Shown here: positions 32,580-40,851 of the stretch, one piece after another
Layout of the letters: each line of letters begins with the position of its first letter
Numbering within the stretch: position 1 is the stretch's first letter
Assembly (NCBI GenBank): GCA_041586735.1
Contig: JBFGZQ010000017.1
Location: 1 to 64,000, forward strand
DNA length: 64,000 nt
Direction: 5' to 3'
DNA from: Motiliproteus sp041586735
GTDB lineage: Bacteria > Pseudomonadota > Gammaproteobacteria > Pseudomonadales > Balneatricaceae
Notes under the pieces: model-generated
What the model was told of the DNA's origin: nothing
What the model saw: the letters and a program-made list of their open reading frames with translations, nothing else
Databases searched by the model: none
Translations under genes and position numbers: made by a program

Positions 32580-33070
32580 CCGAGCAATATTTGACTCACC
32601 TGGATGCCCGTGGGCATGCCCATATGGTGGATGTATCCGAGAAAGATGTCACGACGCGCGAGGCGCGTGCCGAGGCCTATATTCGGATGTTGCCAGAGAC
32701 GCTGGCGATGATTACCGAAGGGCGCCACCACAAAGGTGATGTGCTCGCGGTGGCTCGCATTGCCGGGATTCAGGCGGCTAAGCGTTGTTCGGATCTGATC
32801 CCGCTTTGTCATCCGCTGATGCTCAGCAAGGTCAGCGTAGAGTTGACTCCTGAGCCCGAGCTGCAGCGGCTACGCATCGAAACGCTCTGTAAGCTTAATG
32901 GCCGTACTGGGGTAGAGATGGAGGCGCTGAGTGCTGCTACGGTCGCCGCTTTGACGCTATACGACATGTGTAAAGCGGTTGATCGGGGGATGGTGATCGA
33001 GGGTGTTCGGTTGCTGGAAAAAGTGGGTGGTCGGAGTGGCCATTGGACCCTAGAGGGCGCGCAGGCATGA
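32576..33070 (+). CDS. moaC: Cyclic pyranopterin monophosphate synthase MoaC
   Basis: MoaC turns 3',8-cyclo-GTP into cyclic pyranopterin monophosphate, the step after MoaA. The 164-residue product has the family blocks MVDVSEK, KGDVLAVARIAGI, L-I-P-L-C-H-P-L and the active-site M-C-K-A-V-D-R. It overlaps the acyltransferase upstream and moaD downstream by 4 bases each, indicating one tightly coupled operon. Confidence 0.97.
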   Translation: MTEQYLTHLDARGHAHMVDVSEKDVTTREARAEAYIRMLPETLAMITEGRHHKGDVLAVARIAGIQAAKRCSDLIPLCHPLMLSKVSVELTPEPELQRLRIETLCKLNGRTGVEMEALSAATVAALTLYDMCKAVDRGMVIEGVRLLEKVGGRSGHWTLEGAQA

Positions 33071-33318
33071 TTACGGTGGTTTTTTTAGCCAGCATTCGCG
33101 AGCGTCTGGCGTGCGAGCGGCTGCCGCTCGATCTGGAGCAGCCTTCGCTGACCGTGACGGAGTTAACAGAGCGTTTAGCGTCGCGTAGCGACCACTGGCG
33201 CCAGGTGCTGCTTGACGACAAGGTGCTGGTCGCGGTCAATCAGCAGATGAGTCGGGGTGATGCCCTTGTTCATGATGGCGATGAGGTAGCATTTTTTCCG
33301 CCTGTTACCGGCGGATAA
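33067..33318 (+). CDS. moaD: Molybdopterin synthase sulfur carrier subunit MoaD
   Basis: MoaD (83 residues) is the ubiquitin-like sulfur carrier of molybdopterin synthase; its C-terminal Gly-Gly (here F-F-P-P-V-T-G-G) is adenylated and thiocarboxylated. ATG 33067 overlaps the moaC stop. The catalytic partner moaE is not next to it, nor elsewhere in this window. Next is a plsC-like gene. Confidence 0.95.
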   Translation: MITVVFLASIRERLACERLPLDLEQPSLTVTELTERLASRSDHWRQVLLDDKVLVAVNQQMSRGDALVHDGDEVAFFPPVTGG

Positions 33319-33347
33319 GCCGTTTCATCGATGGGGTAGTGGTGTCT

Positions 33348-34070
33348 ATGTCCTACGTTCGCGCATTCCTGTTCTACCTGGTGATGATTGTTGCCACCGT
33401 AGTGCATTCGACGCTGTGTCTGATTTTTGTGAGTTGGCTGCCCTTTCGGCTACGGTTTAAGATCGTCAGCTCGGTGAACCATGTTTTTATTGGTTGGCTG
33501 CGGGTCGTCTGTGGTGTGCGCTACCAGCTGGTGGGCAAAGAGAACTTACCTCAGGATCGGCCGTTTGTGCTGCTGGTGAACCATCAGAGCGAGTGGGAAA
33601 CTATCTATCTGCAGTTGCTGGTGCAACCGATTAGCACGGTGCTGAAGAGGGAGTTGTTACGGATCCCGTTCTTTGGTTGGGCGTTGGCACTGCTGCGTCC
33701 CATCGCGATCGACCGCTCACAGCGCTCGGGAGCCATGAAGCAGGTGTTGAAGCAGGGTAAGCAGCGCCTGGCGGAAGGGGTTCCGGTGGTTATTTTTCCC
33801 CAGGGAACCCGGGTCGCGGCGGGGCAGTTGGGCACCTTCAATAAGGGGGGGGCGATGCTGGCGTGCAGTGCCAAGGTCCCGGTTGTGCCTATGGTTCATA
33901 ATGCCGGTGAGCATTGGCCCTCAGGGCGTTTTACCAAGGTGCCGGGCTTGATTCGCATTGAGATTGGTGCGCCGATTACGACGGAGGGGCGCAGCGTCGA
34001 TGAGGTCTTTCAGCAGTCAACGAATTGGATTGCCGAGCGCATGTCGGTGCACTCCGATCCTGTGTCCTAG
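33348..34070 (+). CDS. 1-acyl-glycerol-3-phosphate acyltransferase (PlsC family)
   Basis: This 240-residue protein has an N-terminal hydrophobic segment and the PlsC blocks: NHQSEWE (His-x4-Glu in place of the usual His-x4-Asp) near residue 77, K-R-E-L-L-R-I-P-F-F-G, and the acceptor block F-P-Q-G-T-R near residue 150, then V-P-V-V-P-M. It likely acylates a lysophospholipid such as lysophosphatidic acid in the inner membrane. The Glu form occurs in some relatives I know, so it need not be inactive. The start among GTG 33339, GTG 33342 and ATG 33348 is uncertain; I took the ATG. Confidence 0.85.
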   Translation: MSYVRAFLFYLVMIVATVVHSTLCLIFVSWLPFRLRFKIVSSVNHVFIGWLRVVCGVRYQLVGKENLPQDRPFVLLVNHQSEWETIYLQLLVQPISTVLKRELLRIPFFGWALALLRPIAIDRSQRSGAMKQVLKQGKQRLAEGVPVVIFPQGTRVAAGQLGTFNKGGAMLACSAKVPVVPMVHNAGEHWPSGRFTKVPGLIRIEIGAPITTEGRSVDEVFQQSTNWIAERMSVHSDPVS

Positions 34071-34092
34071 GGTTAGCTGCGTAGGTTGTAAT

Positions 34093-34120
34093 AAAAAAGC
34101 CGCTCATCAGCGGCTTTTTT
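34093..34120. terminator. Bidirectional terminator between plsC-like gene and fabB
   Basis: GCCGCT (34099-34104) pairs with AGCGGC (34109-34114) around CATC, with six A before and six T after. It lies between convergent units and can serve both strands. Confidence 0.9.
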
Positions 34121-34150
34121 AATGCGTCATGCCCGGACTAGGGCGGCTAA

Positions 34151-35368
34151 CTAGTCGCGATAGCGTTGGAATACCAACGATGCGTTGGTGCCGCCGAAGC
34201 CGAAGCTGTTGGACATGACCCGCTCCAGTCCAGCGTTGTCTTTGCGTTCGGTGATGATCGGCATGCCCGCGGCTTCAGGATCGAGTGTGTCTACGTTAGC
34301 TGAGGCGGCGATAAAATCATCGGTCATCATCAGCAGGCAGTAAATGGCCTCCTGGACACCAGCGGCGCCCAGTGAGTGGCCAGACAGCGATTTGGTGGAT
34401 CCCACTGTCGGAATCTGGTCACCAAAGGCGAGCTTGACCGCCTTGAGTTCCTGGATGTCGCCAACAGGGGTGCTGGTGCCGTGGGCGTTGATGTAATCGA
34501 TATCACCGTCTACGGTCGCCATGGCTTGCTGCATGCAACGCACCGCGCCTTCGCCAGACGGGGCGACCATGTCATAACCGTCGGATGTCGCGCCATAGCC
34601 CACCAGTTCGGCATAGATCTTAGCGCCACGTGCTTTGGCGTGCTCCAGCTCTTCGATGACCAGCATGCCACCACCGCCGGCGATAACAAAGCCATCACGG
34701 TTGGTGTCGTAGGCCCGGCTGGCTTGCTCTGGAGTATCGTTGTACTTGGATGACAGGGCGCCCATCGCATCAAACAAACAGCTCATGGACCAGTGCAGCT
34801 CTTCGCCGCCGCCGGCAAAGACCACATCCTGCTTACCCAGCTGGATCAACTCCATCGCGTTACCGATGCAGTGCGCGCTGGTGGAGCATGCCGAGGTGAT
34901 GGAATAGTTGACGCCCTTGATCTTGAACGGCGTTGCCAGGCAGGCTGACACGGTACTGCCCATGGTGCGGGTCACACGGTAAGGGCCCACCCGCTTCAGG
35001 CCCTTTTGGCGAAGAATATCGGCGGCTTCAACAATGTTGGCGGAGGACGCGCCGCCGGAGCCTGCGATCAATCCCGTGCGGACGTTGGAGACCTGCTCAT
35101 CGGTGAGTCCGGAATCTTCGACAGCGTTTTTCATGGCCAGATAGGTATAGGCCGCTGAGTCGCCCATGAAGCGCATCAGTTTACGGTTGATCAGTGCGGG
35201 TAGGTCGAGATCGATGCTGCCCGCTACGTGGCTGCGGAGCCCTAGATCCTTATATTCCTGCTGAAAGGAGATACCGGAGCGACCTGTTTTGAGGGACTCG
35301 GTGACGGTCTCTTTGTCGCAGCCGATGCATGATGTAATACCTATTCCGGTGACAACGACACGTCGCAT
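34151..35368 (-). CDS. fabB: 3-oxoacyl-[acyl-carrier-protein] synthase I
   Basis: FabB elongates acyl-ACP and is required for unsaturated fatty acid synthesis, using the cis-3-decenoyl product of FabA. The 405-residue product has the thiolase-fold catalytic triad: Cys161 (SACSTSAHC), His near 298 (N-A-H-G-T-S-T-P) and His near 333 (SGHSLGAAG). ATG 35368 gives the E. coli length and follows GAAGAGG; the longer frame to 35419 runs into a hairpin and is rejected. It lies downstream of fabA on the same strand, as in the Pseudomonas fabAB operon. Confidence 0.97.
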   Translation of the reverse strand: MRRVVVTGIGITSCIGCDKETVTESLKTGRSGISFQQEYKDLGLRSHVAGSIDLDLPALINRKLMRFMGDSAAYTYLAMKNAVEDSGLTDEQVSNVRTGLIAGSGGASSANIVEAADILRQKGLKRVGPYRVTRTMGSTVSACLATPFKIKGVNYSITSACSTSAHCIGNAMELIQLGKQDVVFAGGGEELHWSMSCLFDAMGALSSKYNDTPEQASRAYDTNRDGFVIAGGGGMLVIEELEHAKARGAKIYAELVGYGATSDGYDMVAPSGEGAVRCMQQAMATVDGDIDYINAHGTSTPVGDIQELKAVKLAFGDQIPTVGSTKSLSGHSLGAAGVQEAIYCLLMMTDDFIAASANVDTLDPEAAGMPIITERKDNAGLERVMSNSFGFGGTNASLVFQRYRD

Positions 35369-35392
35369 AAATCTAACCTCTTCTTTGAGCGT

Positions 35393-35422
35393 AAAATGGG
35401 GCTTAAAATTGAGCCCCATTTT
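35393..35422 (-). promoter_or_regulatory. Strong hairpin in the fabA-fabB gap
   Basis: AAAATGGGGCT (35393-35403) is perfectly complementary to AGCCCCATTTT (35412-35422) around an 8-base loop, an 11-bp stem ending in four U on the transcript. It sits 24 bases before the fabB start inside the 119-base intercistronic gap. It may attenuate fabB, protect or process the mRNA, or act as a partial terminator. Confidence 0.65.
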
Positions 35423-35487
35423 CTGATATTAGCGTCAGCTTGGCTAGTCTTAACTGCGGCTGGCTAGTTGATGTTTGTATGGTGCTA

Positions 35488-36003
35488 TTAAAAATCGGCG
35501 GTTGAGGTGAACAGGCCGACCTTGAGGTCTTTGGCGCTGTAGATCTCACGTCCGTCTACTGACATGGTGCCATCGGCGATCCCCATGACCAGCTTGCGCT
35601 CGATCAGGCGTGAAAGCTCCAGGTGATAGGTGACTTTCTTGGCGGTAGGGAGAACCTGGCCAAAGAATTTAACTTCGCCAGCACCGAGTGCGCGACCGCG
35701 ACCTTTGTTGCCTTTCCATGCGAGGAAGAAGCCTACCATCTGCCACATGGCGTCTAGGCCCAGGCAGCCAGGCATCACCGGATCACCAGGGAAGTGGCAG
35801 TCAAAAAACCACAGATCAGGAGTGATGTCTAGCTCGGCGATGATCTCGCCTTTGCCGTGTTTGCCGCCATCGGCGTTGATGGTAACGATACGGTCGGCCA
35901 TCAGCATGTTGCCGACAGGAAGCTGGGCATTACCGGGGCCGTTCATCTCGCCATAACCGCATTGCAGCAACTGGTCGCGAGTAAAGGAGGATGGCTTTGT
36001 CAT
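35488..36003 (-). CDS. fabA: 3-hydroxydecanoyl-[ACP] dehydratase/isomerase
   Basis: FabA dehydrates 3-hydroxydecanoyl-ACP and isomerises trans-2- to cis-3-decenoyl-ACP, starting anaerobic-type unsaturated fatty acid synthesis. The 171-residue hot-dog protein has the catalytic His70 and Asp84 at the same positions as E. coli (C-H-F-P-G-D-P-V-M-P-G-C-L-G-L-D). It is the first gene of a fabA-fabB unit; a -10-like TATAGT lies at 36041-36046 on the minus strand. Confidence 0.98.
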   Translation of the reverse strand: MTKPSSFTRDQLLQCGYGEMNGPGNAQLPVGNMLMADRIVTINADGGKHGKGEIIAELDITPDLWFFDCHFPGDPVMPGCLGLDAMWQMVGFFLAWKGNKGRGRALGAGEVKFFGQVLPTAKKVTYHLELSRLIERKLVMGIADGTMSVDGREIYSAKDLKVGLFTSTADF

Positions 36004-36040
36004 GTGTGCACAGGTCCGTTTGTTGAGGATTAATGGTCAA

Positions 36041-36046
36041 ACTATA
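36041..36046 (-). promoter_or_regulatory. Candidate -10 element of the fabA promoter
   Basis: TATAGT on the minus strand, 38 bases before the fabA start and downstream of a terminator-like hairpin after ispB. No good -35 is visible at 17 bases, which would fit an activated promoter, but no FadR- or FabR-type site can be assigned by eye. Confidence 0.4.
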
Positions 36047-36072
36047 CCGTCTTGCGGCGCGATTCACCTAGT

Positions 36073-36092
36073 AAAAGCGGTTATTTGCCGCT
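36073..36092 (-). terminator. Hairpin after ispB
   Basis: On the minus strand AGCGG (36092-36088) and CCGCT (36080-36076) form a stem with a 7-base loop, followed by TTT. It lies 20 bases downstream of the ispB stop. Confidence 0.5.
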
Positions 36093-36111
36093 ATGCCTGG
36101 ATTCTGGGATG

Positions 36112-37080
36112 TCAGGTTTTACGGTTCACGGCCAGTTGCGCGAGGTGTTCGAGAATGTCGCGGAAAGCGGATTTCGGAATCAGCTCTAACTGTTGCATCG
36201 CTTGTTCGACCTGCTGCTGGGCTTGGTTGAAGGTGTAGTCGATGGCGCCGCTGGCGATGACGGCTTCGCGGATGGGTTCCAGGTCAGCCAGGCCGCCTTT
36301 GCGAATCGCCTGGCGAATCAGTTGTCGTTGCGCCTCGGTACCCTGCTTCATGGTGTAGATCAGTGGTAGCGTGGGCTTGCCTTCGGCCAGGTCGTCGCCG
36401 ACATTTTTGCCCATCTCTGCGGCAGAGCTCTGATAGTCGAGTACGTCATCCACTAGCTGAAAGGCGATGCCCAGGTGGCGACCATAGAGCTGCAGGGCTT
36501 GGGTGTGTGTGGCGTTGGCGCCGGCAATAATCGCCCCGGTCTGGGTGGCGGCCTCGAACAGCATGGCGGTCTTGCCGAGAATGACCTTCATGTAGCTGGC
36601 TTCATCGACATCGGGGTTTTTGCAGTTGATCAGCTGTAGTACTTCACCTTCGGCGATGATGTTGGTGGCGGTCGACACCACGGACATGATCGGCATGGAG
36701 TTGAGTTCGACCAGCATCTGGAATGCGCGCGAATAAAGAAAATCGCCGACCAGCACGCTCGGGGCGTTGCCCCACTTGGCATTCGCGGTGGCTTTGCCGC
36801 GCCGCAGGTCGGAGGTGTCGACCACGTCGTCGTGGAGCAGGGTGGCGGTATGGATAAACTCTATGACAGCAGCCAGGTTGATATGCTCGCGCCCTTGGTA
36901 GCCGCAGCTACGAGCCGCTAGCAGTACCAGCAGCGGGCGAATGCGCTTGCCGCCACTTTCGACAATGTAGCTGCCAATCTTTTCAACCAGGGGTACGCCA
37001 GAGTGCAGGTTGCCGAGGATAAACTGGTTCACGGCTTCGAAATCCGTGCCTATTTGAGGGTGGAGTTGCTGTGGCTGCAT
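36112..37080 (-). CDS. ispB: Octaprenyl (polyprenyl) diphosphate synthase
   Basis: IspB makes the long isoprenoid side chain of ubiquinone by condensing isopentenyl diphosphate onto farnesyl diphosphate. The product (322 residues from ATG 37080) has GGKRIRPLLVLLAA, the first Asp-rich motif L-H-D-D-V-V-D-T-S near residue 85, and the second D-D-V-L-D-Y. Chain length (octa- or nonaprenyl) cannot be read with certainty. ATG 37110 would add ten residues; neither start has a good ribosome-binding site. It is divergent from rplU, the standard arrangement. Confidence 0.95.
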   Translation of the reverse strand: MQPQQLHPQIGTDFEAVNQFILGNLHSGVPLVEKIGSYIVESGGKRIRPLLVLLAARSCGYQGREHINLAAVIEFIHTATLLHDDVVDTSDLRRGKATANAKWGNAPSVLVGDFLYSRAFQMLVELNSMPIMSVVSTATNIIAEGEVLQLINCKNPDVDEASYMKVILGKTAMLFEAATQTGAIIAGANATHTQALQLYGRHLGIAFQLVDDVLDYQSSAAEMGKNVGDDLAEGKPTLPLIYTMKQGTEAQRQLIRQAIRKGGLADLEPIREAVIASGAIDYTFNQAQQQVEQAMQQLELIPKSAFRDILEHLAQLAVNRKT

Positions 37081-37344
37081 AGTTCTACTGGCTTTATGAT
37101 TTTGGGGCATGCTAAGGGGGTGTTATTGCAGAGTCAAGAACTTCGCTGGGCTTATGCTGATCTGTTGTGTTTAGGGTTTCTCTAAGGTAGTATTCGCCCC
37201 CCTGTGGTTCGTTCAATTTTTAGGTGGTTGGTTGTTGATCCGCCTGAGCTCCCTACCATATGGTCAGGCATCTGCGAGATGCTCTGCGCCATTAGAAGTA
37301 GGCGTTAACTAGTAGCCGAGCGAAGCCCGTAACTGGAGAAAAGC

Positions 37345-37656
37345 ATGTACGCAGTAATTGTAAGCGGTGGAAAGCAGTACCGTATTAGCGAAGGTCAGAC
37401 TCTAAAAGTAGAGAAGCTGGCTATTGAAGAGGGCGCCTCTCTGGATCTGGATCAGGTCCTGCTGGTTGCCAATGGTGACGATGTTAAAATCGGAACTCCG
37501 CTGGTTGCGGGCGCTAAGGTTAGTGTTGAGGTTCTGGCTCACGGTCGTGGCAAGAAAGTTCGCATCATTAAGTTCAAGCGTCGTAAGCACCACATGAAGC
37601 AGATGGGTCACCGTCAGTGGTTCACCGAAATTAAGATCACCGGTATCAGCGCGTAA
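37345..37656 (+). CDS. rplU: 50S ribosomal protein L21
   Basis: L21 (103 residues, the E. coli length) binds 23S rRNA with L20. It begins MYAVIVSGGKQYRISEGQ and has FKRRKHHMKQMGHRQ near residues 75-91. CTGGAG precedes the ATG. It forms the rplU-rpmA operon opposite ispB. Confidence 0.98.
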   Translation: MYAVIVSGGKQYRISEGQTLKVEKLAIEEGASLDLDQVLLVANGDDVKIGTPLVAGAKVSVEVLAHGRGKKVRIIKFKRRKHHMKQMGHRQWFTEIKITGISA

Positions 37657-37686
37657 GCAGCTATCGGTTGTTGAAGGAGAGTAGTA

Positions 37687-37944
37687 ATGGCTCATAAAAA
37701 AGCTGGCGGTAGTACTAATAACGGTCGCGATTCCGAGTCGAAACGCCTAGGTGTTAAGCGTTTCGGTGGTCAGAAAGTCCTGGCTGGCAACATTCTGATT
37801 CGCCAGCGTGGAACGCGTTTCCATGCCGGTAACAATGTTGGCTGCGGCAAGGATCACACCCTGTTCGCAACAGCGGAAGGTGTTGTTAAATTTGAAGTTA
37901 AAGGCCCTAAGAACCGTAAGTTTATCAGTGTGGTTAGCGCCTGA
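37687..37944 (+). CDS. rpmA: 50S ribosomal protein L27
   Basis: L27 (85 residues, the E. coli length) reaches the peptidyl transferase centre with its N-terminal tail MAHKKAGGSTNNGRDS. IRQRGTRFHAGNNVGCGKDHTL follows in family form. There is no cleavable N-terminal extension of the Firmicutes type. A terminator follows. Confidence 0.98.
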   Translation: MAHKKAGGSTNNGRDSESKRLGVKRFGGQKVLAGNILIRQRGTRFHAGNNVGCGKDHTLFATAEGVVKFEVKGPKNRKFISVVSA

Positions 37945-37990
37945 TCAGGGTTTGAGGTCTGTAGAACAGTCGTCGACTGTTTGTTGAAAG

Positions 37991-38017
37991 AGCTCCGCCA
38001 ATGCGGGGCTTTTTTTG
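37991..38017 (+). terminator. Terminator after rpmA
   Basis: AGCTCCGC (37991-37998) pairs with GCGGGGCT (38003-38010, one G-U pair) around a CAAT loop and is followed by a run of T to 38016. Confidence 0.85.
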
Positions 38018-38048
38018 TTTTTGGCGGGCTATGTTTTTGGCAGGCTAT
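38017..38048 (+). repeat. 16-bp tandem duplication before obgE
   Basis: GTTTTTGGCGGGCTAT (38017-38032) is followed directly by a copy differing at one base (38033-38048). It starts at the end of the rpmA terminator and lies 50 bases before obgE. A slippage-type duplication is the simplest reading; I see no regulatory meaning. Confidence 0.75.
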
Positions 38049-38098
38049 GATTGGATAGGGTCTGTGAAGATTCTGGTTAATCAGCTGCGGAGTGGATC

Positions 38099-39316
38099 AT
38101 GAAATTTGTCGACGAAGTCGTCATCGGTGTAGAGGCTGGAAAGGGTGGCAATGGCTGCATGTCTTTTCGGCGCGAAAAGTTTATCGCTAAGGGCGGCCCT
38201 AATGGCGGCGATGGCGGCGATGGCGGCTCGATCTGGGTCGAGGCGGATGAGAGCCTGAATACGCTGGTGGATTTTCGTTTTCAGCGCGCCTATCGGGCTG
38301 AGCATGGCCAGAATGGTATGAGTCGTGACTGTACCGGCTTTAAGGGTGAAGAGTTGGTGCTGCGGGTGCCGATAGGTACCACGGTGATCGATGAGGATAC
38401 CCAAGAGGTGCTCTGCGATATGACCCGGGTCGGGCAGCGCGAGAAGGTGGCTCAGGGCGGTTTTCATGGTCTGGGCAATACCCGCTTTAAGTCCAGTGTT
38501 AACCGGGCGCCACGCCAGACCTCTAATGGCACCCTGGGCGAAACCCGGAACCTCAAGCTGGAGCTGAAGGTGCTGGCCGATGTCGGGCTGCTGGGGCTGC
38601 CGAATGCCGGTAAGTCGACCTTTATTCGGGCTGTTTCGGCGGCGACCCCTAAGGTGGCGGATTACCCCTTTACCACTCTAGTGCCGAATCTGGGGGTGGT
38701 TAGCGTCGAGCGTGATCGCAGTTTTGTGGTGGCCGATATCCCTGGGCTGATCGAGGGTGCGGCCGAGGGCGCGGGGCTTGGGGTGCGGTTTCTGAAGCAT
38801 CTAACCCGTACCCGTATCTTGCTGCATCTGGTCGATATGGCGCCTTGGGATGAGGTGGAGCCAGCCGAGTCGGCCAAGATTATCATCAACGAGCTGCGCA
38901 AGTTTAGTCCTACTCTGGCCGAGCAGGAGCGCTGGTTGGTGCTTAATAAGCTGGATCTGGTGCCCGAAGATGAGCGCGAGTCGCGCTGTCAGGCGCTGAT
39001 CGATGCGCTGGCTTGGACGGGTCCGGTGTTTCGGGTCTCTGCTATTCAAAAAGAGGGTACCTTCGACGTCTGCCGGGCGATCATGGAGCATATTGATGCC
39101 CGTAAGCAGCAGGAGGCCGAGGATCCTGAGTTGGCAGAGCAGGAGGCTCAGCGCAAGGTGTTGCTGGAAGAGGAGTCTCGTGAACGGTTGCGGTTGTTGC
39201 GTGAGCAGCAGCGCGCGCGCCGCCTGCGCAAGGGTGATCCGGGTGTTGACGACGACGATGATGATGACGACTACGATGACGATGATTACGACGTCGAAGT
39301 GATTTACGCGCCCTGA
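38099..39316 (+). CDS. obgE: GTPase ObgE/CgtA
   Basis: ObgE is an essential GTPase that binds the 50S subunit late in assembly and links to the stringent response. The 405-residue product has the glycine-rich Obg domain (residues 1-158, GGPNGGDGGDGGS), the P loop GLPNAGKST near 166, DIPGLIEGAAEGAGLG (switch regions) near 213, NKLD, and a very acidic Asp/Tyr C-terminal tail. Same place as in Pseudomonas, between rpmA and proB. Confidence 0.98.
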   Translation: MKFVDEVVIGVEAGKGGNGCMSFRREKFIAKGGPNGGDGGDGGSIWVEADESLNTLVDFRFQRAYRAEHGQNGMSRDCTGFKGEELVLRVPIGTTVIDEDTQEVLCDMTRVGQREKVAQGGFHGLGNTRFKSSVNRAPRQTSNGTLGETRNLKLELKVLADVGLLGLPNAGKSTFIRAVSAATPKVADYPFTTLVPNLGVVSVERDRSFVVADIPGLIEGAAEGAGLGVRFLKHLTRTRILLHLVDMAPWDEVEPAESAKIIINELRKFSPTLAEQERWLVLNKLDLVPEDERESRCQALIDALAWTGPVFRVSAIQKEGTFDVCRAIMEHIDARKQQEAEDPELAEQEAQRKVLLEEESRERLRLLREQQRARRLRKGDPGVDDDDDDDDYDDDDYDVEVIYAP

Positions 39317-39344
39317 TTGCTGGAGTGGTTGAGGATCAAGACAG

Positions 39345-40469
39345 ATGAGCGGTAGACAGGCAGTCGCCCAAGGTAAGCGTTGGGTTGTCAAAATAGGTAG
39401 TGCGCTGCTGACCAACGATGGTCGGGGTTTGGACGAGGTGGCCATCGCGGGCTGGGTTGACCAGATGGCAGCATTGCGCAACCAGGGGGTTGAGCTGGTG
39501 CTGGTCTCCTCGGGCTCGGTCGCGGCGGGAATGCAGCGTCTGGGCATGTCCGAACGTCCGCATGAGTTGCATAAGCTGCAGGCTGCAGCAGCCGTTGGCC
39601 AGATGGGGTTGGTGCAGACCTACGAGGCGGGCTTTAAACGTCATCAGTTGCATACTGCGCAGATTCTGCTGACCCACGACGATCTCTCCAATCGCAAGCG
39701 TTACCTGAATGCCAGGGGTACGCTGGGTGCGCTGGTGGAGTGGGGAGTGGTGCCGGTGGTCAATGAGAACGACACCGTGGTCACCGACGAGATTCGTTTC
39801 GGTGACAACGATACCCTGGGCGCCTTGGTGGCCAATCTGATGGTGGCGGATGCGTTGATTCTGTTGACCGATCAGCAGGGGCTGTTTGATGCCGATCCGC
39901 GTAATAATCCGCAGGCCAAGCTGGTCGAGCAGGCGCGGGCGGATGATAAGGGCTTGGATGCGATGGCTGGCGGCAGTGGTGGCGCCTTGGGGCGTGGCGG
40001 CATGCAGACCAAGCTTCGGGCGGCGCGTCTGGCGGCGCGTTCGGGGGCGGCGACGGTGATTGTCGGAGGGCGTGAGCCTGATGTGTTGTTGCGGCTGCGC
40101 GCAGGCGAGGCGCTGGGCACGCTGTTGACTCCCGAGTGTGAGCCGCAAGCGGCACGCAAGCAGTGGCTGGCGGGGCATCTGCAGGCACGAGGTACGCTGG
40201 TGCTGGATGCGGGTGCGGTGCGGGTGCTGTCCGACTCGGGTCGGAGTCTATTGCCGGTGGGGGTCAAGGCGGTCAAGGGTGAGTTTTCCCGCGGCGAGAT
40301 GGTCGTCTGTGTCGATGAGCAGGGGGTGGTGATTGCGCGCGGTCTGGTGAATTATGGTGCCGAGGAAGCGCGGCGTATTATCGGTCGCTCCAGTAGTTTG
40401 ATTGAGCAGGCGCTAGGCTATGTGGGTGAGCCTGAGTTGGTGCACCGGGATAATTTGGTGCTGGCGTAG
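39345..40469 (+). CDS. proB: Glutamate 5-kinase
   Basis: ProB phosphorylates glutamate in the first step of proline synthesis. The 374-residue product combines an amino-acid kinase domain (KIGSALLTNDGRG near residues 16-28, S-S-G-S-V-A-A-G, VNENDTVVTDEIRFGDND near 144-161, GGMQTKLRAA) with a C-terminal PUA domain (about 280-360). ProA is not adjacent. A bidirectional terminator follows. Confidence 0.97.
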   Translation: MSGRQAVAQGKRWVVKIGSALLTNDGRGLDEVAIAGWVDQMAALRNQGVELVLVSSGSVAAGMQRLGMSERPHELHKLQAAAAVGQMGLVQTYEAGFKRHQLHTAQILLTHDDLSNRKRYLNARGTLGALVEWGVVPVVNENDTVVTDEIRFGDNDTLGALVANLMVADALILLTDQQGLFDADPRNNPQAKLVEQARADDKGLDAMAGGSGGALGRGGMQTKLRAARLAARSGAATVIVGGREPDVLLRLRAGEALGTLLTPECEPQAARKQWLAGHLQARGTLVLDAGAVRVLSDSGRSLLPVGVKAVKGEFSRGEMVVCVDEQGVVIARGLVNYGAEEARRIIGRSSSLIEQALGYVGEPELVHRDNLVLA

Positions 40470-40494
40470 CGCCGCGGCGCTTATTGCTGGATAC

Positions 40495-40522
40495 AAAAAA
40501 ACCGGCCTAAGCCGGTTTTTTT
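40495..40522. terminator. Bidirectional terminator between proB and rpsT
   Basis: ACCGGC (40501-40506) pairs with GCCGGT (40511-40516) around CTAA, preceded by a run of A and followed by six T. It serves convergent proB and rpsT. Confidence 0.92.
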
Positions 40523-40537
40523 AAGCAGAGTAACGAA

Positions 40538-40798
40538 TTACAGTGCTTTGATCTGGGCGTTAAGGCGGCTCTTATGACGAGAAACCTTGTTCTTGTGGAA
40601 GATGCCCTTGCTAGCAGCGCTGTCCATGATCGGCATGGCTGTAGTGTATGCAGCTTGCGCCGCGTCTTTGTCACCAGCAGCAATGGCATAGATGACTTTT
40701 TTCAAGTAGGTGCGAGCCATAGAACGCAAGCTGGCGTTTTGGTTACGGCGCGTTTCAGCCTGGCGAGCACGTTTTTTAGATCCTGCGGAATTTGCCAC
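40538..40798 (-). CDS. rpsT: 30S ribosomal protein S20
   Basis: S20 (86 residues) is a helical 16S rRNA binder. The product starts MANSAGSKKRARQAETRRNQN and has IHKNKVSRHKSRL-like motif (IFHKNKVSRHKSRLN) near its end. The start codon is GTG, preceded by TGAGGAG; the E. coli gene also uses a non-AUG codon (UUG), which is tied to its autogenous control. A consensus promoter lies 54 bases upstream. Confidence 0.97.
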   Translation of the reverse strand: MANSAGSKKRARQAETRRNQNASLRSMARTYLKKVIYAIAAGDKDAAQAAYTTAMPIMDSAASKGIFHKNKVSRHKSRLNAQIKAL

Positions 40799-40851
40799 GA
40801 CTGGCTCCTCAACAATACGAATAATTCTAGGTATAAAAAATAAGAGGCAGG

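Noticed and set aside
35369..35419. Upstream extension of FabB to an in-frame codon at 35419
   Set aside because: It would translate half of a perfect hairpin; ATG 35368 has a good ribosome-binding site and matches the family start.
37261..37270. ACCATATGGT-type palindrome before rplU as an operator
   Set aside because: A single 10-base palindrome is expected by chance, and I know no regulator for it.
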